Shown here: one piece after another, positions 36,446 to 46,846 of the stretch
How positions within the stretch are numbered: the stretch's first letter is position 1
Layout: each line of letters opens with the position of its first letter
Source of the DNA: Lysinibacillus boronitolerans JCM 21713 = 10a = NBRC 103108
GTDB lineage: Bacteria; Bacillota; Bacilli; Bacillales_A; Planococcaceae
NCBI RefSeq assembly: GCF_000772935.1
Contig: NZ_JPVR01000071.1
Coordinates: 62,001 to 126,000 of the forward strand
Direction of reading: 5' to 3'
DNA length: 64,000 nt
Translations under genes and position numbers: made by a program
The notes under the pieces: model-generated
Seen by the model: the letters and a program-made list of their open reading frames with translations, nothing else
What the model was told of the DNA's origin: nothing
Database searches by the model: none

Positions 36446-37234
36446 ATGGAACACTTAATACAGCATTTTCGAAAAGATGAACAGCCCTTTATTGAACAGG
36501 TAATAAACTGGCAGCGTGAGGTTGAAGATCGTTATGCACCTAAGCTGACAGATTTTCTTGACCCAAGACAGCGTTTTATTGTGACATCGATTATCGGGCA
36601 AGATGATACCCTGAAAACTGCCTGTACAGGTTTATTTGAAGGGGCAGAGAGGCAGCGTATGCTCATTTTTCCTACTTACTATGAAGCGACAAATGAAGAC
36701 TTTCAGTTAGTAGCATTTACGATTCAGTACCCGGTGAAATTTGTCCAATTACGACATCCCGATGTTTTAGGTGCATTGCTATCATTAGGTTTAAACCGTG
36801 GCAAATTTGGCGATATACGTGTAAATGATCAGCAGGTGCAATTTGTTGTAGCTCAAGAAGTAGCAGAATATGTTCGGTTACATTTAACAGGTATTGGTAA
36901 AGTAAAGGTGCATATCGAGTCTTTAAAAGAATTAGAGTCCCTTATTAATAATGAGGAAGAATGGCTGGAGGAATCTCATACAGTATCTTCGATGCGATTA
37001 GATGTAATTATTGCGACTATATTAAATGTATCACGCCAAAAAGCTCAAGCTTTAATTACTGGAAAAAAAGTACGTGTTAATTGGACAGAACGAGATACAG
37101 TTGCTTTTGAATTACAAGAGGGAGATATATTATCGATACGAGGAAGTGGTCGAGTGAAAATTATTATGACTGAAGGCCGAACAAAAAAAGATAAAATCCG
37201 TCTTCAAATCGGTCGATTGGCCCAAAAAAGCTGA
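36446..37234 (+). CDS. ylmH: YlmH, S4-domain RNA-binding protein
   Basis: A 262-residue protein with an N-terminal alpha/beta domain (KLTDFLDPRQRFIVTSII) and a C-terminal S4 domain (SSMRLDVIIATILNVSRQKA, ALITGKKVRVNW, LQEGDILSIRGSGRVKI). B. subtilis YlmH has been linked to rescue of stalled ribosomes and lies in the same operon. AGAGGAG precedes ATG 36446, which is preferred to an ORF start 63 bp upstream. Confidence 0.92.
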   Translation: MEHLIQHFRKDEQPFIEQVINWQREVEDRYAPKLTDFLDPRQRFIVTSIIGQDDTLKTACTGLFEGAERQRMLIFPTYYEATNEDFQLVAFTIQYPVKFVQLRHPDVLGALLSLGLNRGKFGDIRVNDQQVQFVVAQEVAEYVRLHLTGIGKVKVHIESLKELESLINNEEEWLEESHTVSSMRLDVIIATILNVSRQKAQALITGKKVRVNWTERDTVAFELQEGDILSIRGSGRVKIIMTEGRTKKDKIRLQIGRLAQKS

Positions 37235-37329
37235 AAGTGAAGTAAATTTCATTAATTTTTACTGCTAAGTTGTCGGAACAATTGTATAATAGGAGTTACG
37301 AATGTACATGTAAAGGAGAGAAGGATTGT

Positions 37330-37854
37330 ATGCCATTATCACCTATTGATATACATAATAAGGAGTTTACAAAAGCCTTCAGAGGTTATGCTGAAGATGA
37401 AGTAAATGAATTTTTAGATCAGATTATTAAAGACTATGAAATTCTGCTTCGTGAAAAAAAGGAAGTTGATAAGCAATTAGAGATGGCTTTAGAACAAGCG
37501 AGACATTTTAACTCCTTAGAAGAAACTTTGCAGAAGTCTATTGTCGTTGCACAAGAAGCGGCTGATGAAGTGCGAAGAAATTCTCAAAAAGAGGCAAAGC
37601 TCATTGTAAAAGAAGCTGAAAAAAATGCTGATCGAATTGTCAATGAAGCTTTGACGAAGGCTCGTAAGGTGACAATTGAAATTGATGAGCTGAAAAAGCA
37701 ATCTAAGGTATTCCGTAATCGTTTCAAGATGCTTGTAGAAGCACAGCTAGATTTACTAAATGCAGATGATTGGGATCATTTGCTGCAATATGATATTGAT
37801 TTAACAGAAATTCAAGCATCTGTTGATGAAGCACAGGATGCTGAAGATATTTAA
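37330..37854 (+). CDS. divIVA: Cell division protein DivIVA
   Basis: A 174-residue coiled-coil scaffold that marks negatively curved membrane at poles and septa. The N-terminal lipid-binding domain is SPIDIHNKEFTKAFRGYAED with the conserved F-R-GY turn, then EVNEFLDQIIKDYEILL; two long coiled coils follow to ~155. AAAGGAG precedes ATG 37330. A TATAAT box at 37285-37290 suggests its own promoter, but no clear -35 is visible. Confidence 0.95.
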   Translation: MPLSPIDIHNKEFTKAFRGYAEDEVNEFLDQIIKDYEILLREKKEVDKQLEMALEQARHFNSLEETLQKSIVVAQEAADEVRRNSQKEAKLIVKEAEKNADRIVNEALTKARKVTIEIDELKKQSKVFRNRFKMLVEAQLDLLNADDWDHLLQYDIDLTEIQASVDEAQDAEDI

Positions 37855-37890
37855 CTTTTCTTTTTAATTGTTGCAATTGACAAATGAAAC

Positions 37891-37919
37891 TTGACGCGAT
37901 TGTGTGAATTTCATATACT
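37891..37919 (+). promoter_or_regulatory. SigA-type promoter for the ileS T-box leader
   Basis: TTGACG and TATACT hexamers are separated by 17 bp, about 30 bp before the predicted T-box RNA. Confidence 0.78.
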
Positions 37920-37947
37920 TTGTAATAGTAATTATTTTGAACAGATA

Positions 37948-38199
37948 TGCATAAAAGCAGAGACGAAGACAGTATTTGTTAGGCGTTGTTAAGCGATTTG
38001 GGGACAGTGAGAGCCCAAACATACAACTAGCATTGAACATCACTTCTGAGCTAAATAACTGAAAAAAGTAGGTTATTTCGTGATGCACGACGTTAAATGT
38101 GCTTTTAAGAGGTAGTGCAATTTTTTGTGCTACAAGTAGGGTGGTACCGCGAGTAGAAGCTTCTCGTCCCTTAGTGGGATTGAGGGCTTTTTTTGTTTG
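37948..38199 (+). ncRNA. T-box riboswitch leader of ileS (isoleucine)
   Basis: A tRNA-sensing 5' leader. The T-box core AGGGTGGTACCGCG is at 38138-38151; an intrinsic terminator (CTCGTCCC / GGGATTGAG, then seven T) is at about 38162-38195. The Stem I region carries AGCAGAGACGAAGACAGTA (37957 on). A likely specifier codon ATC (Ile) is at 38039-38041, inside GAACATCAC, matching the downstream gene. Uncharged tRNA-Ile should pair with both sites and prevent termination. Confidence 0.92.
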
Positions 38200-38286
38200 T
38201 TTCCGAATCGTTTTAGATAAATTTGCCAATAACTGTCTTATGAGAAAAATGTCTAACTGTTTATGTAAAATAAAGGAGGAATTTTA

Positions 38287-41055
38287 ATGGTTGAATACAA
38301 AGATACTTTATTAATGCCAAAAACTGATTTCCCAATGCGTGGAAATTTACCAGCGAATGAGCCAAAAATGCAAGAAAAATGGAATGATATGGATATTAAC
38401 AAATTACAGATGGAACGTACGGAAGGTCGTCCAGAATTTGTTCTACATGATGGTCCTCCCTATGCAAATGGTGATATCCATATCGGCCATGCTCTAAATA
38501 AAGTATTGAAGGATATGATTACACGTCATCGTTCCATGACTGGCTACCATGTCAACTATATTCCAGGCTGGGATACACATGGTTTACCAATTGAGCAAGC
38601 ATTGACTAACAAAGGTGTAAAACGTAAAGAAATGTCAGTAGCAGCATTCCGCCAACTTTGTGAAGAGTATGCTTACGAGCAAATTGACAATCAACGTGCT
38701 CAATTCCGACGTCTAGGCATCCGAGGTGATTGGGAAAATCCTTATATTACGTTGAAGCCTGAGTTTGAAGCACGTCAAATTGAAGTTTTCGGTAAAATGG
38801 CGGAAAAAGGGTATATCTATAAAGGGTTAAAACCAGTTTATTGGTCTCCATCTTCTGAATCTGCTTTGGCGGAAGCTGAAATTGAATATAAGGACATCAA
38901 ATCCCCATCAATTTATGTAAGCTTTGCTATTAAGGATGCGAAGGGCGTTGTTCCAGAAGATGCAAAATTTATCATTTGGACAACAACACCATGGACATTA
39001 CCAGCAAACTTAGGGATTTCTTTGAATCCTGAATTTATCTATGTAGTAGTTGCAGTGGCTAATAAAAAATTCATCATTGCCAAAGAATTATTAGAGTCAG
39101 TGGCAAATACGCTTGGATGGGAAGACTATGAGGTTGTACAAGAAGTAAAAGGTGAGGCACTAGATCGTATTGTAGCGCAACATCCATTCTATGATCGTGA
39201 ATCTCTTATTATGGTAGGTGAACACGTAACTGCTGAAGCGGGTACAGGTTGTGTTCATACAGCACCAGGACACGGTGAAGACGATTATCATATTGGTAAA
39301 CAATATGGTTTAGGTATTCTTAGTCCTCTTGATAATAGTGGCTGTTATACAGACGAAGCACCTGGCTTTGAAGGCGTGTTTTATAATGATGCGAATAAAC
39401 TAGTCACAGAAAAACTAAAAGAAGTAGGAGCGTTAGAAAAGCTTGATTTCTTTACGCACTCCTATCCACATGACTGGCGTACGAAAAAGCCTGTTATTTA
39501 TCGTGCGACTCCACAATGGTTTGCATCTGTTGAAGCATTCCGTGGGGAGTTATTAGAGGCTGTAAAAGCAACAGCATTTACACCAGCTTGGGGAGAAACT
39601 CGTCTTTATAATATGATTCGTGATCGTGGAGACTGGGTAATTTCTCGTCAACGTGCGTGGGGTGTGCCAATTCCAATTTTCTATGCTGAAAATGGTGAAC
39701 CTATTATTACACCTGAAACAATTAGTCATGTCTCAGCATTATTCCGTGAGCATGGATCAAATATTTGGTTCCAAAAAACAGCGAAAGAATTATTACCAGA
39801 AGGCTTTACACATCCAGGTAGCCCGAACGGCGAATTTACAAAAGAAAATGATATTATGGACGTTTGGTTCGATTCCGGTTCATCTCACCAAGGTGTACTT
39901 GTTGAACGAGGCATGAAATATCCAGCTGATTTATATTTAGAAGGCTCTGACCAACACCGTGGTTGGTTTAACTCATCACTAATTACATCTGTAGCTATCA
40001 ATGGTTACGCACCATATAAAGGACTTTTAACGCATGGTTTCGTTCTTGATGGTGAAGGACGTAAAATGAGTAAATCATTAGGAAATGTCATTATTCCACA
40101 AAAAGTAATGGATCAATATGGTGCAGATATTCTTCGACTTTGGGTTGCTTCTGTGGACTATACAGCAGATGTGCGCATCTCTATGGATATGTTAAAGCAA
40201 GTGTCAGAAGTGTACCGTAAAATTCGTAACACGTTCCGTTTCTTACACGGCAATATTGCTGATTTCGATCCAAAGCAAGATCGAGTAGCTTATGCAGAGC
40301 TTCGTGAAATGGATCAATATGTGTATATGCGCTTACAGGATGTCTTAAAAGCTGTGCGTGCTGCATATGATCGCTATGATTTTGCTGCTGTTTATCATGT
40401 AGTCAATAATTTTGTAGCTGTGGAGTTATCTTCATTCTATCTTGATATTGCAAAAGATGTAGTCTATATCGAGGGTCATGACAATAAGGATCGTCGTGCG
40501 ATGCAAACAGTTATTTATGATACATTGATGACATTGGTAAAAATCATGACACCAATTATCCCACATACAACAGATGAAATGTGGTCTTACCTACATGCTC
40601 AAGGTATTGTAGAAGAAGTTTCTGTTCAATTAACAGATTTCCCAGAGGTAGATGTTCAAGCGAATTTTGATAGCCTACGTACAAAATGGGAAAAAATTAT
40701 TGATGTACGCGATGATATTTTAAAAGCATTAGAGGAAGCACGTAATGCGAAAACAATTGGTAAATCACTTGAAGCAAAAGTCACTGTCTACGCAAAAGAA
40801 GATGTTGTTGCATTATTGAACGATGCGAACATTGACTTTGCACAACTTTCTATCGTCTCAGCTTTTGAGGTAGCTGCCATTGATGAGGCACCTGCACAGG
40901 CTTTAGCACTTGAGCATGTATCCATTGTTGTTGAGAAGGCTACAGGGGAAAAATGTGAGCGTTGCTGGTCAATTTCTGAAACAGTTGGTTCAAATGAGGC
41001 GCAACCTACAGTATGTGCTCGTTGTGCAGACGTTGTAGAAAAGTATTACGTTTAA
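38287..41055 (+). CDS. ileS: Isoleucyl-tRNA synthetase
   Basis: A 922-residue class I synthetase of the bacterial type. H65-I-G-H68 and K593-M-S-K-S597 are the ATP-binding signatures; [18 protein letters not shown] and [10 protein letters not shown] surround them. An editing CP1 domain ([12 protein letters not shown]) and a C-terminal zinc site (CERCW and CARC) are present. The bacterial form (with the C-terminal zinc site) is the usual mupirocin-sensitive type. AAAGGAGG precedes the ATG. It is controlled by the T-box upstream. Confidence 0.98.
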   Translation: MVEYKDTLLMPKTDFPMRGNLPANEPKMQEKWNDMDINKLQMERTEGRPEFVLHDGPPYANGDIHIGHALNKVLKDMITRHRSMTGYHVNYIPGWDTHGLPIEQALTNKGVKRKEMSVAAFRQLCEEYAYEQIDNQRAQFRRLGIRGDWENPYITLKPEFEARQIEVFGKMAEKGYIYKGLKPVYWSPSSESALAEAEIEYKDIKSPSIYVSFAIKDAKGVVPEDAKFIIWTTTPWTLPANLGISLNPEFIYVVVAVANKKFIIAKELLESVANTLGWEDYEVVQEVKGEALDRIVAQHPFYDRESLIMVGEHVTAEAGTGCVHTAPGHGEDDYHIGKQYGLGILSPLDNSGCYTDEAPGFEGVFYNDANKLVTEKLKEVGALEKLDFFTHSYPHDWRTKKPVIYRATPQWFASVEAFRGELLEAVKATAFTPAWGETRLYNMIRDRGDWVISRQRAWGVPIPIFYAENGEPIITPETISHVSALFREHGSNIWFQKTAKELLPEGFTHPGSPNGEFTKENDIMDVWFDSGSSHQGVLVERGMKYPADLYLEGSDQHRGWFNSSLITSVAINGYAPYKGLLTHGFVLDGEGRKMSKSLGNVIIPQKVMDQYGADILRLWVASVDYTADVRISMDMLKQVSEVYRKIRNTFRFLHGNIADFDPKQDRVAYAELREMDQYVYMRLQDVLKAVRAAYDRYDFAAVYHVVNNFVAVELSSFYLDIAKDVVYIEGHDNKDRRAMQTVIYDTLMTLVKIMTPIIPHTTDEMWSYLHAQGIVEEVSVQLTDFPEVDVQANFDSLRTKWEKIIDVRDDILKALEEARNAKTIGKSLEAKVTVYAKEDVVALLNDANIDFAQLSIVSAFEVAAIDEAPAQALALEHVSIVVEKATGEKCERCWSISETVGSNEAQPTVCARCADVVEKYYV

Positions 41056-41096
41056 TCGATAAATAATAAGAATCTGCATTTTAATGTAGAGGATGT

Positions 41097-41127
41097 GCAA
41101 GTCTCCTTGATGGAGGCTTGCTTTTTT
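41097..41127. terminator. Terminator between ileS and the AraC-type regulator
   Basis: GCAAGTCTCC pairs with GGAGGCTTGC (one G-U) around TTGAT, followed by six T. Confidence 0.88.
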
Positions 41128-41154
41128 CATGGAAGTTTTGCAGATTCTTTTCCA

Positions 41155-42360
41155 TTATTTAAATAAAATTTCTGTCGTATTGCGATAGTCCGTTGGAGAG
41201 ATACCTACATATTTTTTAAAGGTTAAACTATAGTAATTTGGTGTATTGAAGCCACAGGTGAAGGAGATTTTTTCTATGGTGTAGTCGTACTTGCGTAAAA
41301 AAGGTAAGGTTTTGATAATACGTGTATAAGCAACATAGTCAACAAAATTGCGACCCGTTTCTTTTTTAAATAGTCTACTAAAATGAGTTGGGCTAAAGTT
41401 AATATATTTTGCAACATCACGAATGGTCAATTGTTCGTCGTAATGTTCTTCAATATACTGGATAGCTTTTTGAAGCTGCTCATGTTTAGTTAAATCTTCG
41501 TAATATCTGATGTGTATATTATGAATAGGTGGTTTTCTACGTGCTTTTCTTGCCTGACTATAGGATTCCTTCACTTGCATAGCATCCTGAAATACACCCC
41601 CAACCCCCATAAAAAGATGAATAGAATAATCCCTTTTTAGTGTCTCGATCACCTCTAATAAACAGGCTTCACCCTCTGTCCAATGTTTAAAAGAGTTGTA
41701 CTCAGACGGAATTCGCATGAGAAGTAATAAATAGCGTTCAAAATGTAAAAAGGATATTGAGGCCTTATCAGCAAAGTGCTGGCGAAAAACAGTTGTAATA
41801 CGACTACTTGCATCATGTGGGAGAGCTCTCTTATTATCCCCATCAATATAACCTTGAATTAAAAATACAATATTAGGAATACAGCTTGTCGATAAAAATG
41901 ATGCAGATTGTATTATTTCTTGTTCATTGTCAATTTCTCCGCGGATCAGACGTTTTAAAAATGCTTCCCTGAATGGAGAGGTATGTTGTTGGGATACTTG
42001 TTGTGATAGCTCAAGCATTGTAAGTGTACTCGCCTTTTTTTCCTGATAGGACGTATACAGCTTTTTTACGATTCGCAAAAACTTTGATTTTTGTAATGGT
42101 TTTATAAGAAGTGCAGGTAAAGCTAATTCAATTGCTATACCAGTCGAGTAGGTAAGGTGTTCTGTAACAAACGGGACAATTATACTATTAGGATAATTTC
42201 TTTTTAATCGATTAATCTTTACCCAATCAAATAACCGATTGACTTCATAGACAATAATGACCTCATCTTCTGGCTTTGGCACTTTACATTCCTCTAAAGC
42301 GTTTGGTAAAACCTCTTTTAACCATTCACTCATTTGCTGCTTGTCAAATGAGCTTTCCAT
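41155..42360 (-). CDS. AraC-family regulator with a degenerate receiver-like N-terminus
   Basis: A 401-residue predicted transcription factor. Residues ~25-115 look like a response-regulator receiver (IIVYEVNRLFDWVKINRLKR, then NSIIVPFVTEHL and ALLIKPLQKSKFLRIV with the receiver-type Lys-Pro), but the expected phospho-Asp is not evident. A middle region has no motif I recognise. The C-terminal ~100 residues are an AraC/XylS DNA-binding domain (LTIRDVAKYINFSPTHFSRL and IEKISFTCGFNTPNYYSLTF). ATG at 42360 has AAAGGTGG 8 nt upstream. No histidine kinase gene is adjacent; it diverges from the symporter operon, which it may control. Confidence 0.82.
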   Translation of the reverse strand: MESSFDKQQMSEWLKEVLPNALEECKVPKPEDEVIIVYEVNRLFDWVKINRLKRNYPNSIIVPFVTEHLTYSTGIAIELALPALLIKPLQKSKFLRIVKKLYTSYQEKKASTLTMLELSQQVSQQHTSPFREAFLKRLIRGEIDNEQEIIQSASFLSTSCIPNIVFLIQGYIDGDNKRALPHDASSRITTVFRQHFADKASISFLHFERYLLLLMRIPSEYNSFKHWTEGEACLLEVIETLKRDYSIHLFMGVGGVFQDAMQVKESYSQARKARRKPPIHNIHIRYYEDLTKHEQLQKAIQYIEEHYDEQLTIRDVAKYINFSPTHFSRLFKKETGRNFVDYVAYTRIIKTLPFLRKYDYTIEKISFTCGFNTPNYYSLTFKKYVGISPTDYRNTTEILFK

Positions 42361-42500
42361 ATACCATACCACCTTTAAAATGCTATCAGCCCCCTACGAA
42401 TAAAAAGATAAAAATATTTTAACTTAAAATAGCAATTTTTTGTACTAATACAGCAATATTTTATATCTATATTGAAGTTGAAATAGAATAGAATAATTGT

Positions 42501-42538
42501 AGTGAATAATAATTTGAAATTTCAGACAATTATTCACT
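42501..42538. promoter_or_regulatory. Nested dyad before the DUF485-symporter operon
   Basis: AGTGAATAAT (42501-42510) and ATTATTCACT (42529-42538) are perfect inverted arms. The 8-bp palindrome GAAATTTC (42516-42523) shares the same centre. It lies 25 bp before the DUF485 start and in the space between the divergent genes: an operator for the adjacent regulator, or a 5'-leader hairpin. Confidence 0.55.
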
Positions 42539-42562
42539 TATCAGAAAAGGGGGAGTTTGCTG

Positions 42563-42898
42563 ATGGCGGAAGTAGGCAGTCATGATTATGACTATGTAGA
42601 AGCAGGAACAATTGATGTGAGAGATCTACCACCTTTAGATGCGACAACAAACAAAATTATGAAAGATGAATTTACTACAGGTTTAGGTTTAACGATATTT
42701 TATTTTATATTGATTTTTAGTATCCCTGTTATGAATTGGTTTGCGCCAGCATTTGCATTTAAGAAGATCTGGGGTGGTATGACAGTCACATGGTTTGTGA
42801 CAACGATTGTAATGATGGCTATGGCATTTATTATTGCATATGTTCACACAGCCATGTACGAGAAACGTCTAAAAAAATACGATATAGCAAATAAGTAG
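42563..42898 (+). CDS. DUF485 membrane protein (YwcB/YjcH-like)
   Basis: A 111-residue membrane protein with two hydrophobic segments (~residues 42-62 and 74-98) and an acidic head. DUF485 proteins are encoded next to acetate/pyruvate-type sodium:solute symporters and are thought to assist them. ATG 42563 has GGGGGAG 7 nt upstream; a TTG two codons earlier is less well spaced. The symporter gene follows after 24 bp. Confidence 0.86.
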   Translation: MAEVGSHDYDYVEAGTIDVRDLPPLDATTNKIMKDEFTTGLGLTIFYFILIFSIPVMNWFAPAFAFKKIWGGMTVTWFVTTIVMMAMAFIIAYVHTAMYEKRLKKYDIANK

Positions 42899-42922
42899 TT
42901 GGTACGAAGGGGGAAATGTTGA

Positions 42923-44491
42923 ATGATGGAAGCTCTATTAGAACCAAAGATGTTAATGACCATTGCTTTAATGGGAACAATTGTATACATTACGTATTTA
43001 ACAAAAAGAAATGCAACAGCATCGGATTTCTTTGTAGGAGGCCGAAGCTTCGGATGGTTTACAAATGGTTCTGCTATCGGTGGGGATTACTTAAGTGCAG
43101 CAACATTCCTGGGCATCGCAGGTTTAACATTTCAACTTGGATATGATGGTGCTTATTATGCTTTTTGCTTCTCCATTGGGTTAACATTATTAGCGATTTT
43201 TGTGGCGGGTCCTTTAAGACGCTTTGGTGCGTTTACTGTTGCAGATTTTTTAGGCTATCGTTTTCACAGTAGACGAGCACGGCTTGTAGCAGTGGCAGTG
43301 GTTTTAGCTATTTCTGGTTTTTATGCAGCTCCCCAATTATTAGGTGCTGCACAAATTTTAAGTATGTTTTTTGGTACTTCTTATGAATTTGGCATTATTT
43401 TTACTTGTGTGGTAATGATTTTTTATGTAGGTATTGGAGGTATGAAAGGCACAACCATCAACCAAGCATTAGAGTTGTGGATTCGTCTTGGTGCGTTTAT
43501 CGTGATGTTAATTGCAGCGGTTTATGGTGGTTTGCATTACGATAAAATTTTAGCAGCCATCCATTCATTTAGTGGTCCGATCACAGGCACTTCACCGTAT
43601 GCCTTAGATGGCAATGAAATAAATTTTGATGGTGCTGCTTGGACAGGCACGGGCTTCTATTTCCCGACGTTCTGGCAAACCATTAGTATGACGATTGGAT
43701 TAGCGCTAGGTACAATTGGACTTCCTCATATATTATTGCGCTTTTATACAAATCCAAGTGCTAAAGCAGCACGTAAATCTGCACTCATGGCCATTGGGAT
43801 TGCAAGTGCATTCTTCTTATTAGCTGTTTATTTAGGTGTTGTAGGTCGATCTATTTTCATTTCTGGAACAGCTAGTGAGGAAGTTATGCGTGATTTAGTG
43901 CTAGGTGGTAATAATATGGTTATTCCTACTACAGCCCTTGCACTAGGGGGCAAATGGCTACTAGGATTAGTTATAGCAGGAGCATTTGCAGCGATCTTCT
44001 CCAATCTTTCAGGGTTGTTTATTACAAGCTCAGGTGCACTAGCTCATGATTTATATGCCAATATCATGAAAAAGGATATTACACAAAAGCAACGAGTGAT
44101 TGCTGGGAAAGTGGCTATTGTATTATTAGGTATTTTATATGGAGCATTGGGCTTACTTGTAAAAGATGCATCCATTGGTCATTTAGTGGCGCTTGCCTTT
44201 ACTGTCGCTGCAAGTACATTTACACCAATATTTATTTTAGGTATTTGGTGGAGAGGCATGACAGAGAAGGGAGCCATTGCTGGATTATTAATAGGACTTG
44301 GTGTGTCGATGTGGATGATCTTTTTACCAGGAACGTTACCAAGCTTCTTGCAGTTTAAAATTCCAGGTATTGTGACTGTGCCTGTGGGCTTCTTATCTGT
44401 TATTATTGTGTCATTAATAGATCGTAAAGTACCTGCTGATGTAAATGACTTCATGAAGCGAGTACATTCAAAAGAATCTGAAACTGTCTAA
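42923..44491 (+). CDS. Sodium:solute symporter, acetate permease-like (ActP/YwcA type)
   Basis: A 522-residue SSS-family transporter with about 13 membrane segments. ASDFFVGGRSFGWFTNGSAIGG and GDYLSAATFLGIAGL mark the first conserved helices; GIGGMKGTTINQALELWI and LGTIGLPHILLRFYTNPSAK are typical of the monocarboxylate (acetate/pyruvate) branch. The DUF485 partner upstream supports that branch; the real substrate is not shown. ATG 42923 or 42926, with AAGGGGGAAA upstream. It ends at a hairpin terminator. Confidence 0.88.
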   Translation: MMEALLEPKMLMTIALMGTIVYITYLTKRNATASDFFVGGRSFGWFTNGSAIGGDYLSAATFLGIAGLTFQLGYDGAYYAFCFSIGLTLLAIFVAGPLRRFGAFTVADFLGYRFHSRRARLVAVAVVLAISGFYAAPQLLGAAQILSMFFGTSYEFGIIFTCVVMIFYVGIGGMKGTTINQALELWIRLGAFIVMLIAAVYGGLHYDKILAAIHSFSGPITGTSPYALDGNEINFDGAAWTGTGFYFPTFWQTISMTIGLALGTIGLPHILLRFYTNPSAKAARKSALMAIGIASAFFLLAVYLGVVGRSIFISGTASEEVMRDLVLGGNNMVIPTTALALGGKWLLGLVIAGAFAAIFSNLSGLFITSSGALAHDLYANIMKKDITQKQRVIAGKVAIVLLGILYGALGLLVKDASIGHLVALAFTVAASTFTPIFILGIWWRGMTEKGAIAGLLIGLGVSMWMIFLPGTLPSFLQFKIPGIVTVPVGFLSVIIVSLIDRKVPADVNDFMKRVHSKESETV

Positions 44492-44502
44492 CCAATAAGT
44501 TA

Positions 44503-44545
44503 TGGCTATTTCTATTGCTTAAACGTAATAGGGATAGCCTTTTTA
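44503..44545 (+). terminator. Terminator after the symporter gene
   Basis: GGCTAT and CTATT pair with AATAG and ATAGCC around a loop of about 10 nt, followed by five T. Confidence 0.8.
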
Positions 44546-44655
44546 TATTTCTTGAAGAGATTTAGAATCAGCCATATTTAGATGTGATATTAGTTATTGT
44601 GAATGGTACTGTTATGGTAGAATAGGTAAGATGTTGAGTGAACGGAGGAATGTCT

Positions 44656-45135
44656 GTGTATAAATATTATGGATTAGCCGCTTTTGTCGTTTTATTGGAT
44701 CAATGGACAAAATGGCTAATTGTGAAAAATATGGAATATGCTGAACGCATTGCTGTATGGGACCCATGGTTTGGTATTTTGTCTCATCGAAATAGAGGAG
44801 CAGCATGGGGGATGTTAGAGGGGCAAATGTGGCTGTTTAGTATTGTTACAGTTGCTGTTATCTGTGCGATTATCTATTTTTATCATAAAGAAGCAAAGGG
44901 AAAGCCTGTTTTTCAAGTCGGCTTAATGCTCTTGCTTGGTGGTGCAGTAGGAAACTTTATTGACCGTCTATTTAGAGGAGAAGTGGTCGATTTTGTAGAT
45001 GTATTAATTCCAATTATTAATTATGATTTCCCTATTTTTAATGTAGCGGATGCTGCATTAACAATAGCGGTAGTTGTGCTGATGATTGGCTTAATTATGG
45101 AAGATAAAAAAGAGAAGAAACAGGTGAAACAATGA
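44656..45135 (+). CDS. lspA: Lipoprotein signal peptidase (SPase II)
   Basis: A 159-residue membrane aspartic protease with four segments that cleaves prolipoproteins such as the AppA-like binding protein at 60743. LLDQWTKWLIV, the NRGAAWGML loop, GAVGNFIDRLFRGEVVDFVD and FPIFNVADAALTI with the two catalytic Asp residues are visible. GTG 44656 is chosen with GGAGGA 7 nt upstream; nearer or earlier starts leave a bad spacing. It overlaps rluD by 4 bp. Confidence 0.94.
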   Translation: MYKYYGLAAFVVLLDQWTKWLIVKNMEYAERIAVWDPWFGILSHRNRGAAWGMLEGQMWLFSIVTVAVICAIIYFYHKEAKGKPVFQVGLMLLLGGAVGNFIDRLFRGEVVDFVDVLIPIINYDFPIFNVADAALTIAVVVLMIGLIMEDKKEKKQVKQ

Positions 45136-46043
45136 CGCAAGTAACATATACAATCGAAGAACAGCAGCAAGGAGAGCGCATTGATAAAGCACTTTCCAGC
45201 ATACAATCTGAGTGGTCACGCACGCAAATTGGGAACTGGATTAGTGAGGGAGTCATTAAAGTAAACGGTGATGCTGTAAAGGCAAAATATAAGGTGAAAG
45301 CTGGTGACATCATCGCTATTGATGTACCAGAAGTGGAAGAATTGGATGTTGTCCCAGAAAATTTAGCTTTAGATATTGTTTATGAGGATGCAGATGTTCT
45401 TGTTGTGAATAAACCAAAGGGTATGGTGGTACATCCAGCACCGGGCCATATGGGAGGTACACTAGTAAATGGGTTAATGTATCATTGTAAAGACTTATCA
45501 GGGATTAATGGTGTACTACGACCAGGAATTGTCCATCGTATCGACAAAGATACATCGGGCTTATTGATGGTTGCTAAAAACGATATGGCTCATGAATCAT
45601 TAGTCAATCAATTAGTGAATAAAACAGTTACTCGTAAATATATTGCTCTTGTCCACGGGCATATTGCACATGATAAGGGGACAATTGATGCGCCAATTGG
45701 ACGTGATCAAAAAGATCGCCAAAAACAGGCAGTCGTTGATAATGGTAAACATGCTGTCACACACTTCCAAGTTGTTGAACGTTTTGGTGACTATACGCTA
45801 GTGGAATGCCGTTTAGAAACGGGACGTACACACCAAATTCGTGTGCATATGAATTATATTGGTTTCCCACTTGTTGGAGATCCAAAATATGGTCCGAAAA
45901 AGACAATCGACTTTGGTGGACAAGTTTTACATGCAGCGACTTTAGGATTCGATCATCCTTCATCTGGAGAATATTTGGAGTTTGAAACACCACTTCCTGC
46001 TGATTATGAACAATTATTAAATGATTTACGAAATAGGCATTGA
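45132..46043 (+). CDS. rluD: RluA-family pseudouridine synthase (RluD-type, YlyB)
   Basis: A 303-residue pseudouridine synthase, probably acting on 23S rRNA. An N-terminal S4 domain (RIDKALSSIQSEWSRTQIGN, WISEGVIKVNGDAVK) leads to the catalytic HRIDKDTSGLLMVAK with its Asp; LETGRTHQIRVHMNYIGFPLVGD closes the core. The exact target (RluD positions or another) is not shown. The -35 of the pyr promoter overlaps its stop codon. Confidence 0.92.
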   Translation: MTQVTYTIEEQQQGERIDKALSSIQSEWSRTQIGNWISEGVIKVNGDAVKAKYKVKAGDIIAIDVPEVEELDVVPENLALDIVYEDADVLVVNKPKGMVVHPAPGHMGGTLVNGLMYHCKDLSGINGVLRPGIVHRIDKDTSGLLMVAKNDMAHESLVNQLVNKTVTRKYIALVHGHIAHDKGTIDAPIGRDQKDRQKQAVVDNGKHAVTHFQVVERFGDYTLVECRLETGRTHQIRVHMNYIGFPLVGDPKYGPKKTIDFGGQVLHAATLGFDHPSSGEYLEFETPLPADYEQLLNDLRNRH

Positions 46044-46068
46044 CGTATACGAAAAGAAAGTCTATACT
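46040..46068 (+). promoter_or_regulatory. SigA-type promoter of the pyr operon
   Basis: TTGACG and TATACT are separated by 17 bp. The -35 overlaps the rluD stop codon. Confidence 0.85.
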
Positions 46069-46104
46069 AACGACAGTGAATGAACAACCTAACTAAATAT
46101 TCAC

Positions 46105-46240
46105 CTTTAATGGCAGTCCAGAGAGGCTGAGAAGGGACATGTGATAGTGTTGTGGAAATTTGTGCTGCAAATTTTTCCAACATGCTTTTTCGACACGTAT
46201 ACAACCCTCTCAGGCTATTCGCCTCGAGAGGTTTTTTTAT
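46105..46240 (+). ncRNA. PyrR-dependent attenuator 1 (pyr leader)
   Basis: AGTCCAGAGAGGCT at 46115-46128 matches the PyrR-binding loop (anti-antiterminator). A competing hairpin lies in the middle (GGAAATTTG / CAAATTTTTCC), and a terminator (CCTCTCAGGC / GCCTCGAGAGG, then seven T) is at 46206-46238. With UMP, PyrR binds and termination is favoured. Confidence 0.92.
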
Positions 46241-46265
46241 GGACACATGGCCAACACTAGATTGA

Positions 46266-46832
<567 letters not shown>

Positions 46833-46846
46833 AGTGAGGAAACAGT

